A stretch of DNA of 13,231 bases, from the NCBI GenBank assembly GCA_003497545.1, contig DNNT01000235.1, forward strand, positions 952 to 14,182, read 5' to 3'. A program made the translations under genes and the position numbers. Every line of letters begins with the position of its first letter. Within the stretch, counting starts at the first letter, position 1. This document shows positions 1-5,977 of the stretch, piece after piece. This DNA comes from Arenimonas sp. GTDB taxonomy: Bacteria; Pseudomonadota; Gammaproteobacteria; Xanthomonadales; Xanthomonadaceae. A model generated the notes under the pieces. The model did not search any database. It worked only from the letters and a program-made list of their open reading frames with translations, and was not told the DNA's origin.

Positions 1-1
1 C

Positions 2-2362
2 CCGCCGCGCCTGCTGCTGGCCGACGAAGTGGGCCTGGGCAAGACCATCGAAGCCTGCCTCATCGCCGCCCAGCAGCTGGCCAGCGGCCGCGCCCGGCGC
101 GTGCTGGTGCTGGTGCCCGAGAGCCTGGTGAACCAGTGGTTCGTCGAGCTGCTGCGCCGCTTCAACCTGGCCTTCTCGATCTACGACGAGGAGCGCTGCG
201 AATCGCTGGAGATGACCGAGCCCAAGGCCAATCCCTTCGAGGACGAGCAGTGCGTCATCGCCTCGGTGGACTGGCTGGCCAGCCACGAAAAACGCGCGCG
301 CCAGGTGCTGGCCGCCGGCTGGGACCTGCTGCTGGTGGACGAAGCGCACCACCTGGTGTGGACGCCGGAATTCGCCAGTCCCGGTTACGCGCTGGTGGAA
401 GCGCTGTCGGCGCGCACGTCCGGCCTGCTGTTGCTCACCGCCACGCCGGAGCAGCTGGGCCTGGGCGGCCACTTCGCCCGCCTGCGCCTGCTCGACCCGG
501 CGCGTTACACCGACCTCGATGCCTTCCGCGCCGAATCGCGCGGCTACGTCGCGCTGTCGGCGCTGGCCGAGCGCCTGCTCGAACGCGAGGCGCTCACCGC
601 CGGTGACGTGCAGGCCCTGGCGAAACTGTTCCCGGGCGAAGACGATCACCTGGCGCGCCGCCTGGGCCGCATCGCCGAAGGCGACGACGGCGAGCGCGAC
701 GCGCTGCTGGCCGACCTGGTCGACCGCCACGGCACTGGCCGCGTGATGGTGCGCAACCGCCGCGCCGCCGTCGGCGGTTTCCCCACCCGCCTCCCGCACG
801 TGGAAGTGCTGGACGCGCCGGAAGACCCCACCCTGCTCGGCCGCCTGCGCGCCGAATTCGCGCACGACGTGGGCGACACCGACGACGAACCCGAACACGA
901 TTACGCGAAAGACCCGCGCCTGGACTGGCTGCTGCGCGTGCTCGACGAGGTCGCGCCCGGCAAGGTGCTGCTGCTGTGCCGTTCGCGCGCCAAGGTGCAG
1001 GCGCTGGAGGAAGCCCTGCGCCTGCGCAGCGGCATCGCCGTGGCGCGTTTCCACGAAGACATGAACCTGCTCCAGCGCGACCGCAACGCCGCCTATTTCG
1101 CCGACCCGGAAGGCGCGCGCCTGCTGGTGGCCAGCGAAATCGGCGCCGAGGGCCGCAACTTCCAGTTCGCCCAGCACCTGGTGCTGTGGGACCTGCCGCT
1201 GCACCCGGACATGCTGGAACAGCGCATCGGCCGCCTCGACCGCATCGGCCAGCGTGGCGACGTGCACCTGCACGTGGCCGCCGTGGCCGGCAGCGCCCAG
1301 GAAGTGCTGCAGCGCTGGCTGCACGAAGGCCTGGACGCCTTCCGCGGCGTGCTGGCCGACGGCCGCGAACTGCTGCGCGCCTTCGGCGCCGAACTGCTGC
1401 AGCTGGCCACGCTCGACGCCGACGCGCGCGAGCCGGCGCTGGGCGAACTCATCGCCCGCAGCCGCGACAAACACGCCGAGCTGGCGCGCATCATCGCCGA
1501 GGGTCGCGACCGCCTGCTCGAGCTCGGCAGCCGCGGCCACGGCGACCACGACGGCCTGCGCCGCGCGCTGGCCGAAGACGACGCGCACGCCGCCATGGAC
1601 GACTTCGCGCTGCGCCTGCTGGAAAGCTTCGGCGTGCACAACGAGCCGCTGTCGGCCAACACCTGGCTGCTCGACCCGGAACACCTCACCGTGGACGGCT
1701 TCGAGGAACTGCGCCAGGGCCCGCGCGCCTGCACCACCGACCGCGCCACCGCCCTGTCGCGCGACGACCTGCTCTACCTGCGCCCCGACCACCCGCTGGT
1801 GCTGTCGGCGCTCGACCTGCTGGTCTCCGGCGAAAGCGGCAACGCCGCCTTCCTGGTGGACGACAGCCTGCCGCCGCGCACCGTGGTGATGGAGGCGGTG
1901 AACGTGCTCGAGTGCGTGGCCGAACGCGGCCTGGACATCGAACGCTGGCTGCCGCCGGCGCCGCTGTCGGTGGCGGTGGACACGCGCCTGCAGCTGCGCC
2001 CCGATTTCGCCCCGGGCGAACGCGCGCGGCTGCGCGCCGGCGACCGCGTGTTCGACCTGGGCCCGCAGCGCAAGGTGCTGGCGGCGCTGGTGCCGCCCAT
2101 GCTCGAGCGCGCCCGCGACGCGGCCAACGAAGCCGCGCGCGTGCGCATCGACGAGGCCGTGGCGAAAGCCGACGCCTGGCTGGGTGCTGAAATCACCCGA
2201 CTGCGCGCGCTGGCGCGGGTGAACCCGGCGGTGCGCCCGTCCGAGATCGCCGCGCTGGAAGCCGAACGCGAGGCCGTGCTGGCCGCCCTGCCCACCGCCC
2301 GCCCGCGCTTGGACAGCCTGCGCCTGGTGGCCAGCACCGACTTCCTGCAGCTGCGCCGCTAG
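2..2362 (+). CDS. rapA: RapA (HepA), RNA polymerase-associated SWI2/SNF2 ATPase, 5'-truncated by the window
   Basis: RapA binds core RNA polymerase and uses ATP hydrolysis to help recycle polymerase stalled after transcription. The frame is already open at base 2 and reads LLLADEVGLGKTIEA across bases 11-55, so the Walker A motif (DEVGLGKT) is interrupted by no start: the GTG at base 29 is an internal valine, not the true start. Other helicase motifs are intact: DEAH at 338-349, TATP at 437-448, and motif VI (QRIGRLDRIGQRG) from about 1220 to 1258. A long C-terminal region after about 1300 matches the RapA-specific part rather than a generic SNF2 helicase. About 786 residues are visible; E. 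coli RapA has 968, so roughly the first 180, including the Tudor-like N-terminal domains, lie to the left. The stop is TAG. It converges on the rhomboid gene. Confidence 0.93.
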   Translation, partial: PPRLLLADEVGLGKTIEACLIAAQQLASGRARRVLVLVPESLVNQWFVELLRRFNLAFSIYDEERCESLEMTEPKANPFEDEQCVIASVDWLASHEKRARQVLAAGWDLLLVDEAHHLVWTPEFASPGYALVEALSARTSGLLLLTATPEQLGLGGHFARLRLLDPARYTDLDAFRAESRGYVALSALAERLLEREALTAGDVQALAKLFPGEDDHLARRLGRIAEGDDGERDALLADLVDRHGTGRVMVRNRRAAVGGFPTRLPHVEVLDAPEDPTLLGRLRAEFAHDVGDTDDEPEHDYAKDPRLDWLLRVLDEVAPGKVLLLCRSRAKVQALEEALRLRSGIAVARFHEDMNLLQRDRNAAYFADPEGARLLVASEIGAEGRNFQFAQHLVLWDLPLHPDMLEQRIGRLDRIGQRGDVHLHVAAVAGSAQEVLQRWLHEGLDAFRGVLADGRELLRAFGAELLQLATLDADAREPALGELIARSRDKHAELARIIAEGRDRLLELGSRGHGDHDGLRRALAEDDAHAAMDDFALRLLESFGVHNEPLSANTWLLDPEHLTVDGFEELRQGPRACTTDRATALSRDDLLYLRPDHPLVLSALDLLVSGESGNAAFLVDDSLPPRTVVMEAVNVLECVAERGLDIERWLPPAPLSVAVDTRLQLRPDFAPGERARLRAGDRVFDLGPQRKVLAALVPPMLERARDAANEAARVRIDEAVAKADAWLGAEITRLRALARVNPAVRPSEIAALEAEREAVLAALPTARPRLDSLRLVASTDFLQLRR

Positions 2363-2393
2363 GCCTGCGCCTGGCGGCCTCCCCGCCCACACC

Positions 2394-2406
2394 GCCGCTC
2401 CTACAA
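2394..2406 (-). repeat. Partial REP-like motif (TTGTAGGAGCGGC)
   Basis: On the minus strand this reads TTGTAGGAGCGGC, which resembles the head of the REP repeats common in Pseudomonas and Xanthomonadales intergenic regions. Only one half is recognisable; the bases after it (GGTGTGGG) do not form the usual matching stem. It sits in the gap between the convergent rapA and rhomboid genes, a typical place for such repeats. It may be a decayed or solitary copy. Confidence 0.4.
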
Positions 2407-2430
2407 CAGAAGCAGGGCGCCGGGCGTGCG

Positions 2431-2475
2431 AAAAAAGCGGCGCGCGGGCTCAGCGGACCAGGCGCGGCCCGCGCG
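2431..2475 (-). terminator. Probable intrinsic terminator of the rhomboid gene, overlapping its stop codon
   Basis: Read on the minus strand, CGCGCGGGC (2475-2467) can pair over 9 bp with GCCCGCGCG (2449-2441), with a 17-nt loop that contains the stop codon. After a 4-nt gap comes a run of six T (2436-2431). The stem starts inside the last codons of the rhomboid gene. The large loop and the gap before the T run make it weaker than a textbook terminator. Confidence 0.5.
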
Positions 2476-3106
2476 GTTTGAACGGCGGCTGCCCGCGCCA
2501 GTAGCGGATCATCAGCCAGCCGAACAGCATGCCGCCCAGGTGCGCGAAGTGGGCGATGCCCGAGTTGCTGCTGAACACGCCCAGCAGCAACTCGATGGCG
2601 CCGAACACGATCACGAAGGTGCGCGCCTTCATCGGGATCGGCGGGATCAGCAGCATCACGCGCTGGTTCGGGAACAGCATGCCGTAGGCCAGCAGCAGGC
2701 CGAACACGCCGCCGGAAGCGCCGATGGTCGGGTAGATGCCCTGCCCGGTGACGCCGCTGGTGGCCACCAGCAGCTGGATCAGGCCGGCGCCGGCCACGCA
2801 CACCAGGAAATAGGTGAGGAAACGCTGGCGGCCCCAGGTCATCTCCAGCGGCGCGCCGAACATGTACAGCGCCAGGCCGTTGAAGAACAGGTGGCCGAAG
2901 CCGCCGTGCAGGAACGCGTAGCTCAGCACCTGCCAGGGCAGGAAGCCGACGGTGATGATGTCGCCCTCCGCCGACACGCCCGCGGTGTACTGGCCCAGCG
3001 GCCACAGCGCGAAGAAGCGCACCATGGCGTCGCCGCCGAACATCTGCAGCAGGAAGCCGATGCCGAGGGCCCAGAGCAGGGCGGTGGTGGTCGGGGGAAG
3101 GCGCAT
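2450..3106 (-). CDS. Rhomboid family intramembrane serine protease
   Basis: Rhomboids cleave transmembrane segments of membrane proteins within the lipid bilayer. With the start at 3106 the protein has 218 residues and about six hydrophobic segments. The catalytic serine is S131 in GASGG (129-133), the catalytic histidine is H189 in AHLGG, and the HGGFGHLFFN stretch (67-76) supplies the conserved His and Asn of the oxyanion region, so an active enzyme is expected. The frame extends upstream to an ATG at 3151, but the added residues are not rhomboid-like; the chosen ATG has a GGAG 11 nt before it and begins the protein just before the first membrane segment. It lies 69 bp downstream of the alkyltransferase-like gene on the same strand, possibly co-transcribed. 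Its substrate cannot be inferred. Confidence 0.9.
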   Translation of the reverse strand: MRLPPTTTALLWALGIGFLLQMFGGDAMVRFFALWPLGQYTAGVSAEGDIITVGFLPWQVLSYAFLHGGFGHLFFNGLALYMFGAPLEMTWGRQRFLTYFLVCVAGAGLIQLLVATSGVTGQGIYPTIGASGGVFGLLLAYGMLFPNQRVMLLIPPIPMKARTFVIVFGAIELLLGVFSSNSGIAHFAHLGGMLFGWLMIRYWRGQPPFKPRGPRLVR

Positions 3107-3129
3107 GCGGGGCCGGGCTCCGTGGGGTT

Positions 3130-3148
3130 GCCGGGCATCATACCCGGC
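3130..3148 (-). promoter_or_regulatory. Small inverted repeat with a TATGAT hexamer in its loop, upstream of the rhomboid gene
   Basis: GCCGGG (3130-3135) and CCCGGC (3143-3148) form a perfect 6-bp stem around a 7-nt loop. On the minus strand the loop carries TATGAT (3142-3137), a 5/6 match to a sigma-70 -10 box, about 30 nt before the rhomboid ATG. No good -35 was found at the expected distance. It could be a promoter for the rhomboid gene, a weak terminator of the upstream gene without a T run, or chance in GC-rich DNA. Confidence 0.3.
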
Positions 3149-3175
3149 CACGCCGGAAGGCTTCGTGCAGGCGGC

Positions 3176-3535
3176 TCAGCGCGGCGGCGGCGCCCAGAGC
3201 ATCTCGTCCAGCGTGGCCGCGGCGCGCTGGCCGCGCACCCGCCCGCCTTCCACCACCACGCCTTCGGCGCGCAGGCGCTGCACCTGTTCGTCGAAGCCCT
3301 CCGAGCCGGGCGGGAAGGCCACCCGGCCGTCGGAGCGCAGCACGCGGTGCCAGGGCAGCCCGGGCTCGTCGCCGGCCGACAGGATGCGCGCCACCAGCCG
3401 GGCCCGGCCCGGCAGCCCGGCGCGGCGGGCGATTTCCCCGTAACCGGCCACCTGCCCGCGCGGCACCGCGCGCACCGCGGCCAGGATCAGGCGGCGATGC
3501 TTTTCGGCCGGGGTTTCGGTGGGTTTTCCGGGCAT
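3176..3535 (-). CDS. atl: Alkyltransferase-like (ATL) protein, MGMT fold without the catalytic Cys
   Basis: ATL proteins resemble the DNA-binding domain of O6-alkylguanine-DNA alkyltransferase. They bind and flip O6-alkylguanine but cannot remove the alkyl group, and instead steer the lesion to nucleotide excision repair. The 119-residue protein has the helix-turn-helix region (PRGQVAGYGEIARRAG, 25-40), the arginine-finger region (GRARLVARIL, 43-52) and the active-site motif PWHRV (61-65), where Trp62 replaces the Cys of PCHRV. That substitution defines the bacterial ATL/YbaZ group. The ATG at 3535 has no clear ribosome site; a TATCCT hexamer 9 bases upstream would give a very short or absent leader. 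It is divergent from the small unknown gene at 3578 and upstream of the rhomboid gene. Confidence 0.88.
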   Translation of the reverse strand: MPGKPTETPAEKHRRLILAAVRAVPRGQVAGYGEIARRAGLPGRARLVARILSAGDEPGLPWHRVLRSDGRVAFPPGSEGFDEQVQRLRAEGVVVEGGRVRGQRAAATLDEMLWAPPPR

Positions 3536-3542
3536 GGGGGTT

Positions 3543-3549
3543 TAGGATA
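3543..3549. promoter_or_regulatory. Overlapping candidate -10 boxes for two divergent genes
   Basis: The 42-bp gap between the ATL gene (-) and the unknown gene (+) contains TTTAGGATAACG. The plus strand gives TAGGAT (3543-3548) and the minus strand TATCCT (3549-3544), each 4/6 to TATAAT. If both work, the two promoters would occupy the same bases and compete. No clear -35 boxes were found, so this rests on hexamer matches alone. Confidence 0.25.
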
Positions 3550-3577
3550 ACGCACCCCCCGTTAGAACCGTCCAGAC

Positions 3578-3985
3578 ATGCAGAACTTCGAACAGATCCG
3601 CGGCCACCTCCAGGGCAAGTACAAGCTCACCGCCAGCGAGCCCTACCTGGCCTGCGTGCAGCTGTCGCTGGACAAGGGCAAGCGCCACCAGAGCATTTTC
3701 CTGTCGGAAATGGTGGGCGAGGACGAGCGGCCCTACCTGCGCGTGAGCACCGTGATCGCGCCGATGACCGGCATCGACGCCCGCCGCATGCTGTCGTTCA
3801 ACTGGGAGAGCCGCGTGGGCTACCTGGCCATCGGCGAACTCGACTCGGTGCCCTACCTGCAGCTGTGCGAGAACCGTCCCTACGACACCCTCAACGCAGC
3901 CGAGATCGACCGCCTGGTGCTCGAGATCGGCGGCCTGGGCGACCAGATGGAGCGCATGCTCTCCGCCGGCGGCGACCTGCTCTGA
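3578..3985 (+). CDS. Conserved-looking small protein of unknown function, possibly CesT/YbjN-like fold
   Basis: The 135-residue protein begins MQNFEQIRGHL and has no signal peptide or membrane segment, so it is probably cytosolic. It is acidic towards the end. The pattern (N-terminal helix, a run of beta-strand-like stretches around 22-85, a GYLAIGELDSVPYLQLCENR segment near 80-100, then a helix 104-130) resembles the layout of small chaperone-like CesT/YbjN proteins, but I do not recognise a family motif and infer no function. There is no type III secretion gene nearby. Codon use is like its neighbours, with G or C preferred at third positions, which supports real coding. The ribosome site before ATG 3578 is weak. 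The stop TGA runs directly into the repeat at 3985. Confidence 0.75.
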   Translation: MQNFEQIRGHLQGKYKLTASEPYLACVQLSLDKGKRHQSIFLSEMVGEDERPYLRVSTVIAPMTGIDARRMLSFNWESRVGYLAIGELDSVPYLQLCENRPYDTLNAAEIDRLVLEIGGLGDQMERMLSAGGDLL

Positions 3986-4050
3986 AAATTGGGGAAAATT
4001 GGGGGTCAGAGTACTAATTCGTCGAAGACGAATTAGTACTCTGACCCCTA
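3985..4050. repeat. REP-like hairpin element with GGGGTCAGAGTAC arms and a tandem 10-mer
   Basis: AAAATTGGGG occurs twice in tandem (3985-3994, 3995-4004), then merges into a perfect 22-bp inverted repeat: 4002-4023 (begins GGGGTCAGAGTAC) and 4027-4048 (ends GTACTCTGACCCC), with GAA as loop. Two more pairs (one G-U) extend the RNA stem to 4000/4050. It fills almost the whole 69-bp gap between convergent genes, starting at the stop codon of the left one and ending 4 bp before the end of the right one. The GGGGTCAGAGTAC termini recall elements associated with Y1/RAYT transposases in gammaproteobacteria (from memory). It may also act as a two-way transcription barrier. Confidence 0.75.
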
Positions 4051-4054
4051 TTCT

Positions 4055-5179
4055 TCAGGTCCAGCCAAGGGCCTCGAGGCCCTTGAACATCAGCCAGGCC
4101 AGGCCACCCGAAGCCGGGATGGTCAGGATCCAGGCCCAGACGATCTTCTGGATCACCGACCAGCGCAGCGCGCGCGGGTTCTTGGCCACGCCCACGCCCA
4201 TGATGGCGGTGGAAATGCTGTGGGTGGTGGACACCGGCATGCCGAAATGCGCGGCCAGGGTGAGGATGGTGGCCGAGCTGGTTTCCGCGGCGAAGCCATG
4301 GATGGGATGCAGCTTCACCATCTTGTGGCCCAGCGTCTTGATGATGCGCCAGCCGCCGGCGGCGGTGCCCGCGGCCATCACCAGGGCGCAGGTGACCACG
4401 ATCCAGGTTTCGATGCCCTCGCTGTCGCCCGGGTGCATGAAGGCCAGCCAGGATGGCAGGTTGTCGAGCGTGCCCGCCGATTCGGCGCCGATCAGCGCCA
4501 GGGCGATGATGCCCATGGTCTTCTGCGCGTCGTTGGTGCCGTGGGCGAAGCCCATGTAGCCGGCCGAGAAGATCTGCGCCTTGCCGAACAGCGCGTTCAC
4601 CCAGCGCGGGCGCGAGATGCGGGCGATCCAGCCGCCGGCGCCGTTCATGGCGCTGATCACGGCCATCAGGGTGCCCATCATCACCAGGCCCAGGAAGAAG
4701 CCCGCCACCGGCGAGCTGATCATGGGCACGATCACCTTCCAGAAGATGCCCTGGCTCTTGGTCCAGTCTTCGGCCACGCGCGACCAGATGAGCACGTCGA
4801 AGTTGTTGCCGGCCGCGGCCAGCGCGGCGCCGATCAGGCCGCCGATGAGGGCATGGCTGGACGAGGACGGCAGGCCGAACCACCAGGTGATCAGGTTCCA
4901 GACGATGCCGCCGGACAGCGCGCAGATGATCAGCTGCGAGCTCACGACCACCACCTCGGCGTCGATCAGGCCCGAGGAGATGGTCTTGGCGACCGCGGTG
5001 CCGGCCAGGGCGCCGATGAGGTTCATCGACGCCGCCAGGACCACGGCCTGGGTCGGGTTGAGCACCTTGGTGGCCACCACGGTGGCGATGGAATTGGCGG
5101 TGTCGTGGAACCCGTTGATGTACTCGAACACCAGGGCCGTCAGGATGACGGCCAGCACCAGGACTAGGGCGGTGGTCAT
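4055..5179 (-). CDS. pit: PiT family inorganic phosphate permease
   Basis: PiT proteins carry phosphate, usually as a metal-phosphate complex, into the cell with protons. The 374-residue protein is nearly all hydrophobic segments. It has the two inverted family signatures: GFHDTANSIATVVATKVL (23-40) and GYMGFAHGTNDAQKTMGII (207-225), the duplicated motif of the fold. LPSSSSHALIGG (103-114) and VSTTHSISTAIMGVG (316-330) are a second matching pair. The length fits the short bacterial PiT group without a long central loop. Its ATG follows the DUF47 stop by 4 bp (TGA-gccg-ATG), so translation is probably coupled and the two form an operon. The permease is the second gene; any control acts upstream of the DUF47 gene. 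Confidence 0.93.
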   Translation of the reverse strand: MTTALVLVLAVILTALVFEYINGFHDTANSIATVVATKVLNPTQAVVLAASMNLIGALAGTAVAKTISSGLIDAEVVVVSSQLIICALSGGIVWNLITWWFGLPSSSSHALIGGLIGAALAAAGNNFDVLIWSRVAEDWTKSQGIFWKVIVPMISSPVAGFFLGLVMMGTLMAVISAMNGAGGWIARISRPRWVNALFGKAQIFSAGYMGFAHGTNDAQKTMGIIALALIGAESAGTLDNLPSWLAFMHPGDSEGIETWIVVTCALVMAAGTAAGGWRIIKTLGHKMVKLHPIHGFAAETSSATILTLAAHFGMPVSTTHSISTAIMGVGVAKNPRALRWSVIQKIVWAWILTIPASGGLAWLMFKGLEALGWT

Positions 5180-5183
5180 CGGC

Positions 5184-5813
5184 TCAGGCGTTCTTGAGGA
5201 CGATGCCGTAGATCACGTTGCCGGCGTCGCGGCAGCGGTCGATCGCCTTCTCGAGGATCTCGTAGAGGTCCTTGAGGATCAGGTAGCGCATCGGGTCGGT
5301 TTCGTTGAGGTAGGTGTCGCGGTAGAGCTCGAGGATCAGGCGGTCGGCCTCGGCCTCGATGGCCTGCAGCTTGTCGTTGAGCTGCTTGGTGGTTTCCAGC
5401 GCCATGCCCTTGCGCAGCAGGCCCACCATTTCCTCGAGCACCGTGCAGGCGCGCTCGAGCATGGCGGCGCGCGGGATGAAGTCCACGTCGGCCACGCGCT
5501 CGGAGGCCATGCCGTAGCGCTCGGCGAACTTCTCGACCACCTTGGGGATCTTGTACAGCGCGTTCGACAGCGCCTCGATATCCTCGCGCTCGAGCGCCGT
5601 GACGAAGGTGTTCACCAGCTCCTGGCTGATTTCGGCCGCCAGGTCCTTCTCGCGCTGGCGGGCCAGCTTGAACTTCTCCAGGGAGCGCTGGGCCGGCGGG
5701 GTGGCCAGCAGCTCGCCCAGGGCGCGGGCGCTCTCGCGGGCGGCGGCGGCGCTGGACTCGAGCAGGCCGTAGAACTTGTCGCCCTTGCCGAAGATGGTCT
5801 GGAGGGAAAACAT
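5184..5813 (-). CDS. DUF47 / PhoU-like protein, accessory to the PiT permease
   Basis: DUF47 proteins are all-helical PhoU relatives, often encoded next to PiT permeases and thought to modulate phosphate uptake. The chosen protein has 209 residues, the normal family length, and starts MFSLQTIFGKGDKFYGLLE, a typical opening. It is rich in Glu, Leu and Arg with helical periodicity; ERACTVLEEMVGLL and EADRLILELYRDTYLNETDPMR lie in the second half. The frame is open to an ATG at 5936, but the extra 41 residues are Pro/Gly-rich and unlike the family, and the ATG at 5813 has a good ribosome site (AGAGGA at 5825-5820, 6 nt away). It is the first gene of an operon with the permease. Confidence 0.9.
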   Translation of the reverse strand: MFSLQTIFGKGDKFYGLLESSAAAARESARALGELLATPPAQRSLEKFKLARQREKDLAAEISQELVNTFVTALEREDIEALSNALYKIPKVVEKFAERYGMASERVADVDFIPRAAMLERACTVLEEMVGLLRKGMALETTKQLNDKLQAIEAEADRLILELYRDTYLNETDPMRYLILKDLYEILEKAIDRCRDAGNVIYGIVLKNA

Positions 5814-5829
5814 GCGGAATCCTCTGTCT

Positions 5830-5846
5830 GGCCGGGCTGCCCGGCC
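5830..5846 (-). promoter_or_regulatory. 17-bp palindrome in the leader of the DUF47-PiT operon
   Basis: GGCCGGGC and GCCCGGCC flank a single central base, giving a perfect palindrome that ends five bases before the ribosome site of the DUF47 gene. In RNA it would form a stem of about 6-7 bp with a small loop. It may be a protein-binding site or affect translation initiation; in DNA this GC-rich it can also be chance. Confidence 0.3.
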
Positions 5847-5862
5847 TTCGAATGGCGCATAT

Positions 5863-5880
5863 GTTACACCGGCGTGACAG
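5863..5880 (-). promoter_or_regulatory. Candidate Pho box upstream of the DUF47-PiT operon
   Basis: The minus strand reads CTGTCAC-GCCG-GTGTAAC. PhoB sites consist of two 7-bp direct repeats close to CTGTCAT separated by 4 bp. The first repeat matches 6/7 and the second 5/7 of CTGTCAC, with exact spacing, and the site points towards a phosphate transport operon about 50 bp before its start codon. No convincing -10 box is seen at the expected distance. The site lies in the gap between divergent genes. Confidence 0.4.
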
Positions 5881-5977
5881 CCGGCATCCCCGGTCGGCGG
5901 GGGGCGGTATGGCATAGTTGCCGGCATCGTCCCCACCCCTGTTTCCGGAGCTTCACGCCGGCCCCGTCCGGTAGCCC

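Noticed and set aside
976-2190. 404-codon plus-strand open frame inside rapA
   Set aside because: It is out of frame with the clear rapA reading frame, extremely Arg/Pro/Ala-rich and low in complexity; a product of GC-rich third positions.
3985-4050. CRISPR-like repeat
   Set aside because: The tandem repeat has only two 10-bp units without spacers, and the rest is a single hairpin.
5908-5918. Candidate -10 boxes (TATGGC, CATAGT) for the CNNM gene
   Set aside because: No -35 box at a suitable distance and only weak hexamer matches, so no promoter is called.
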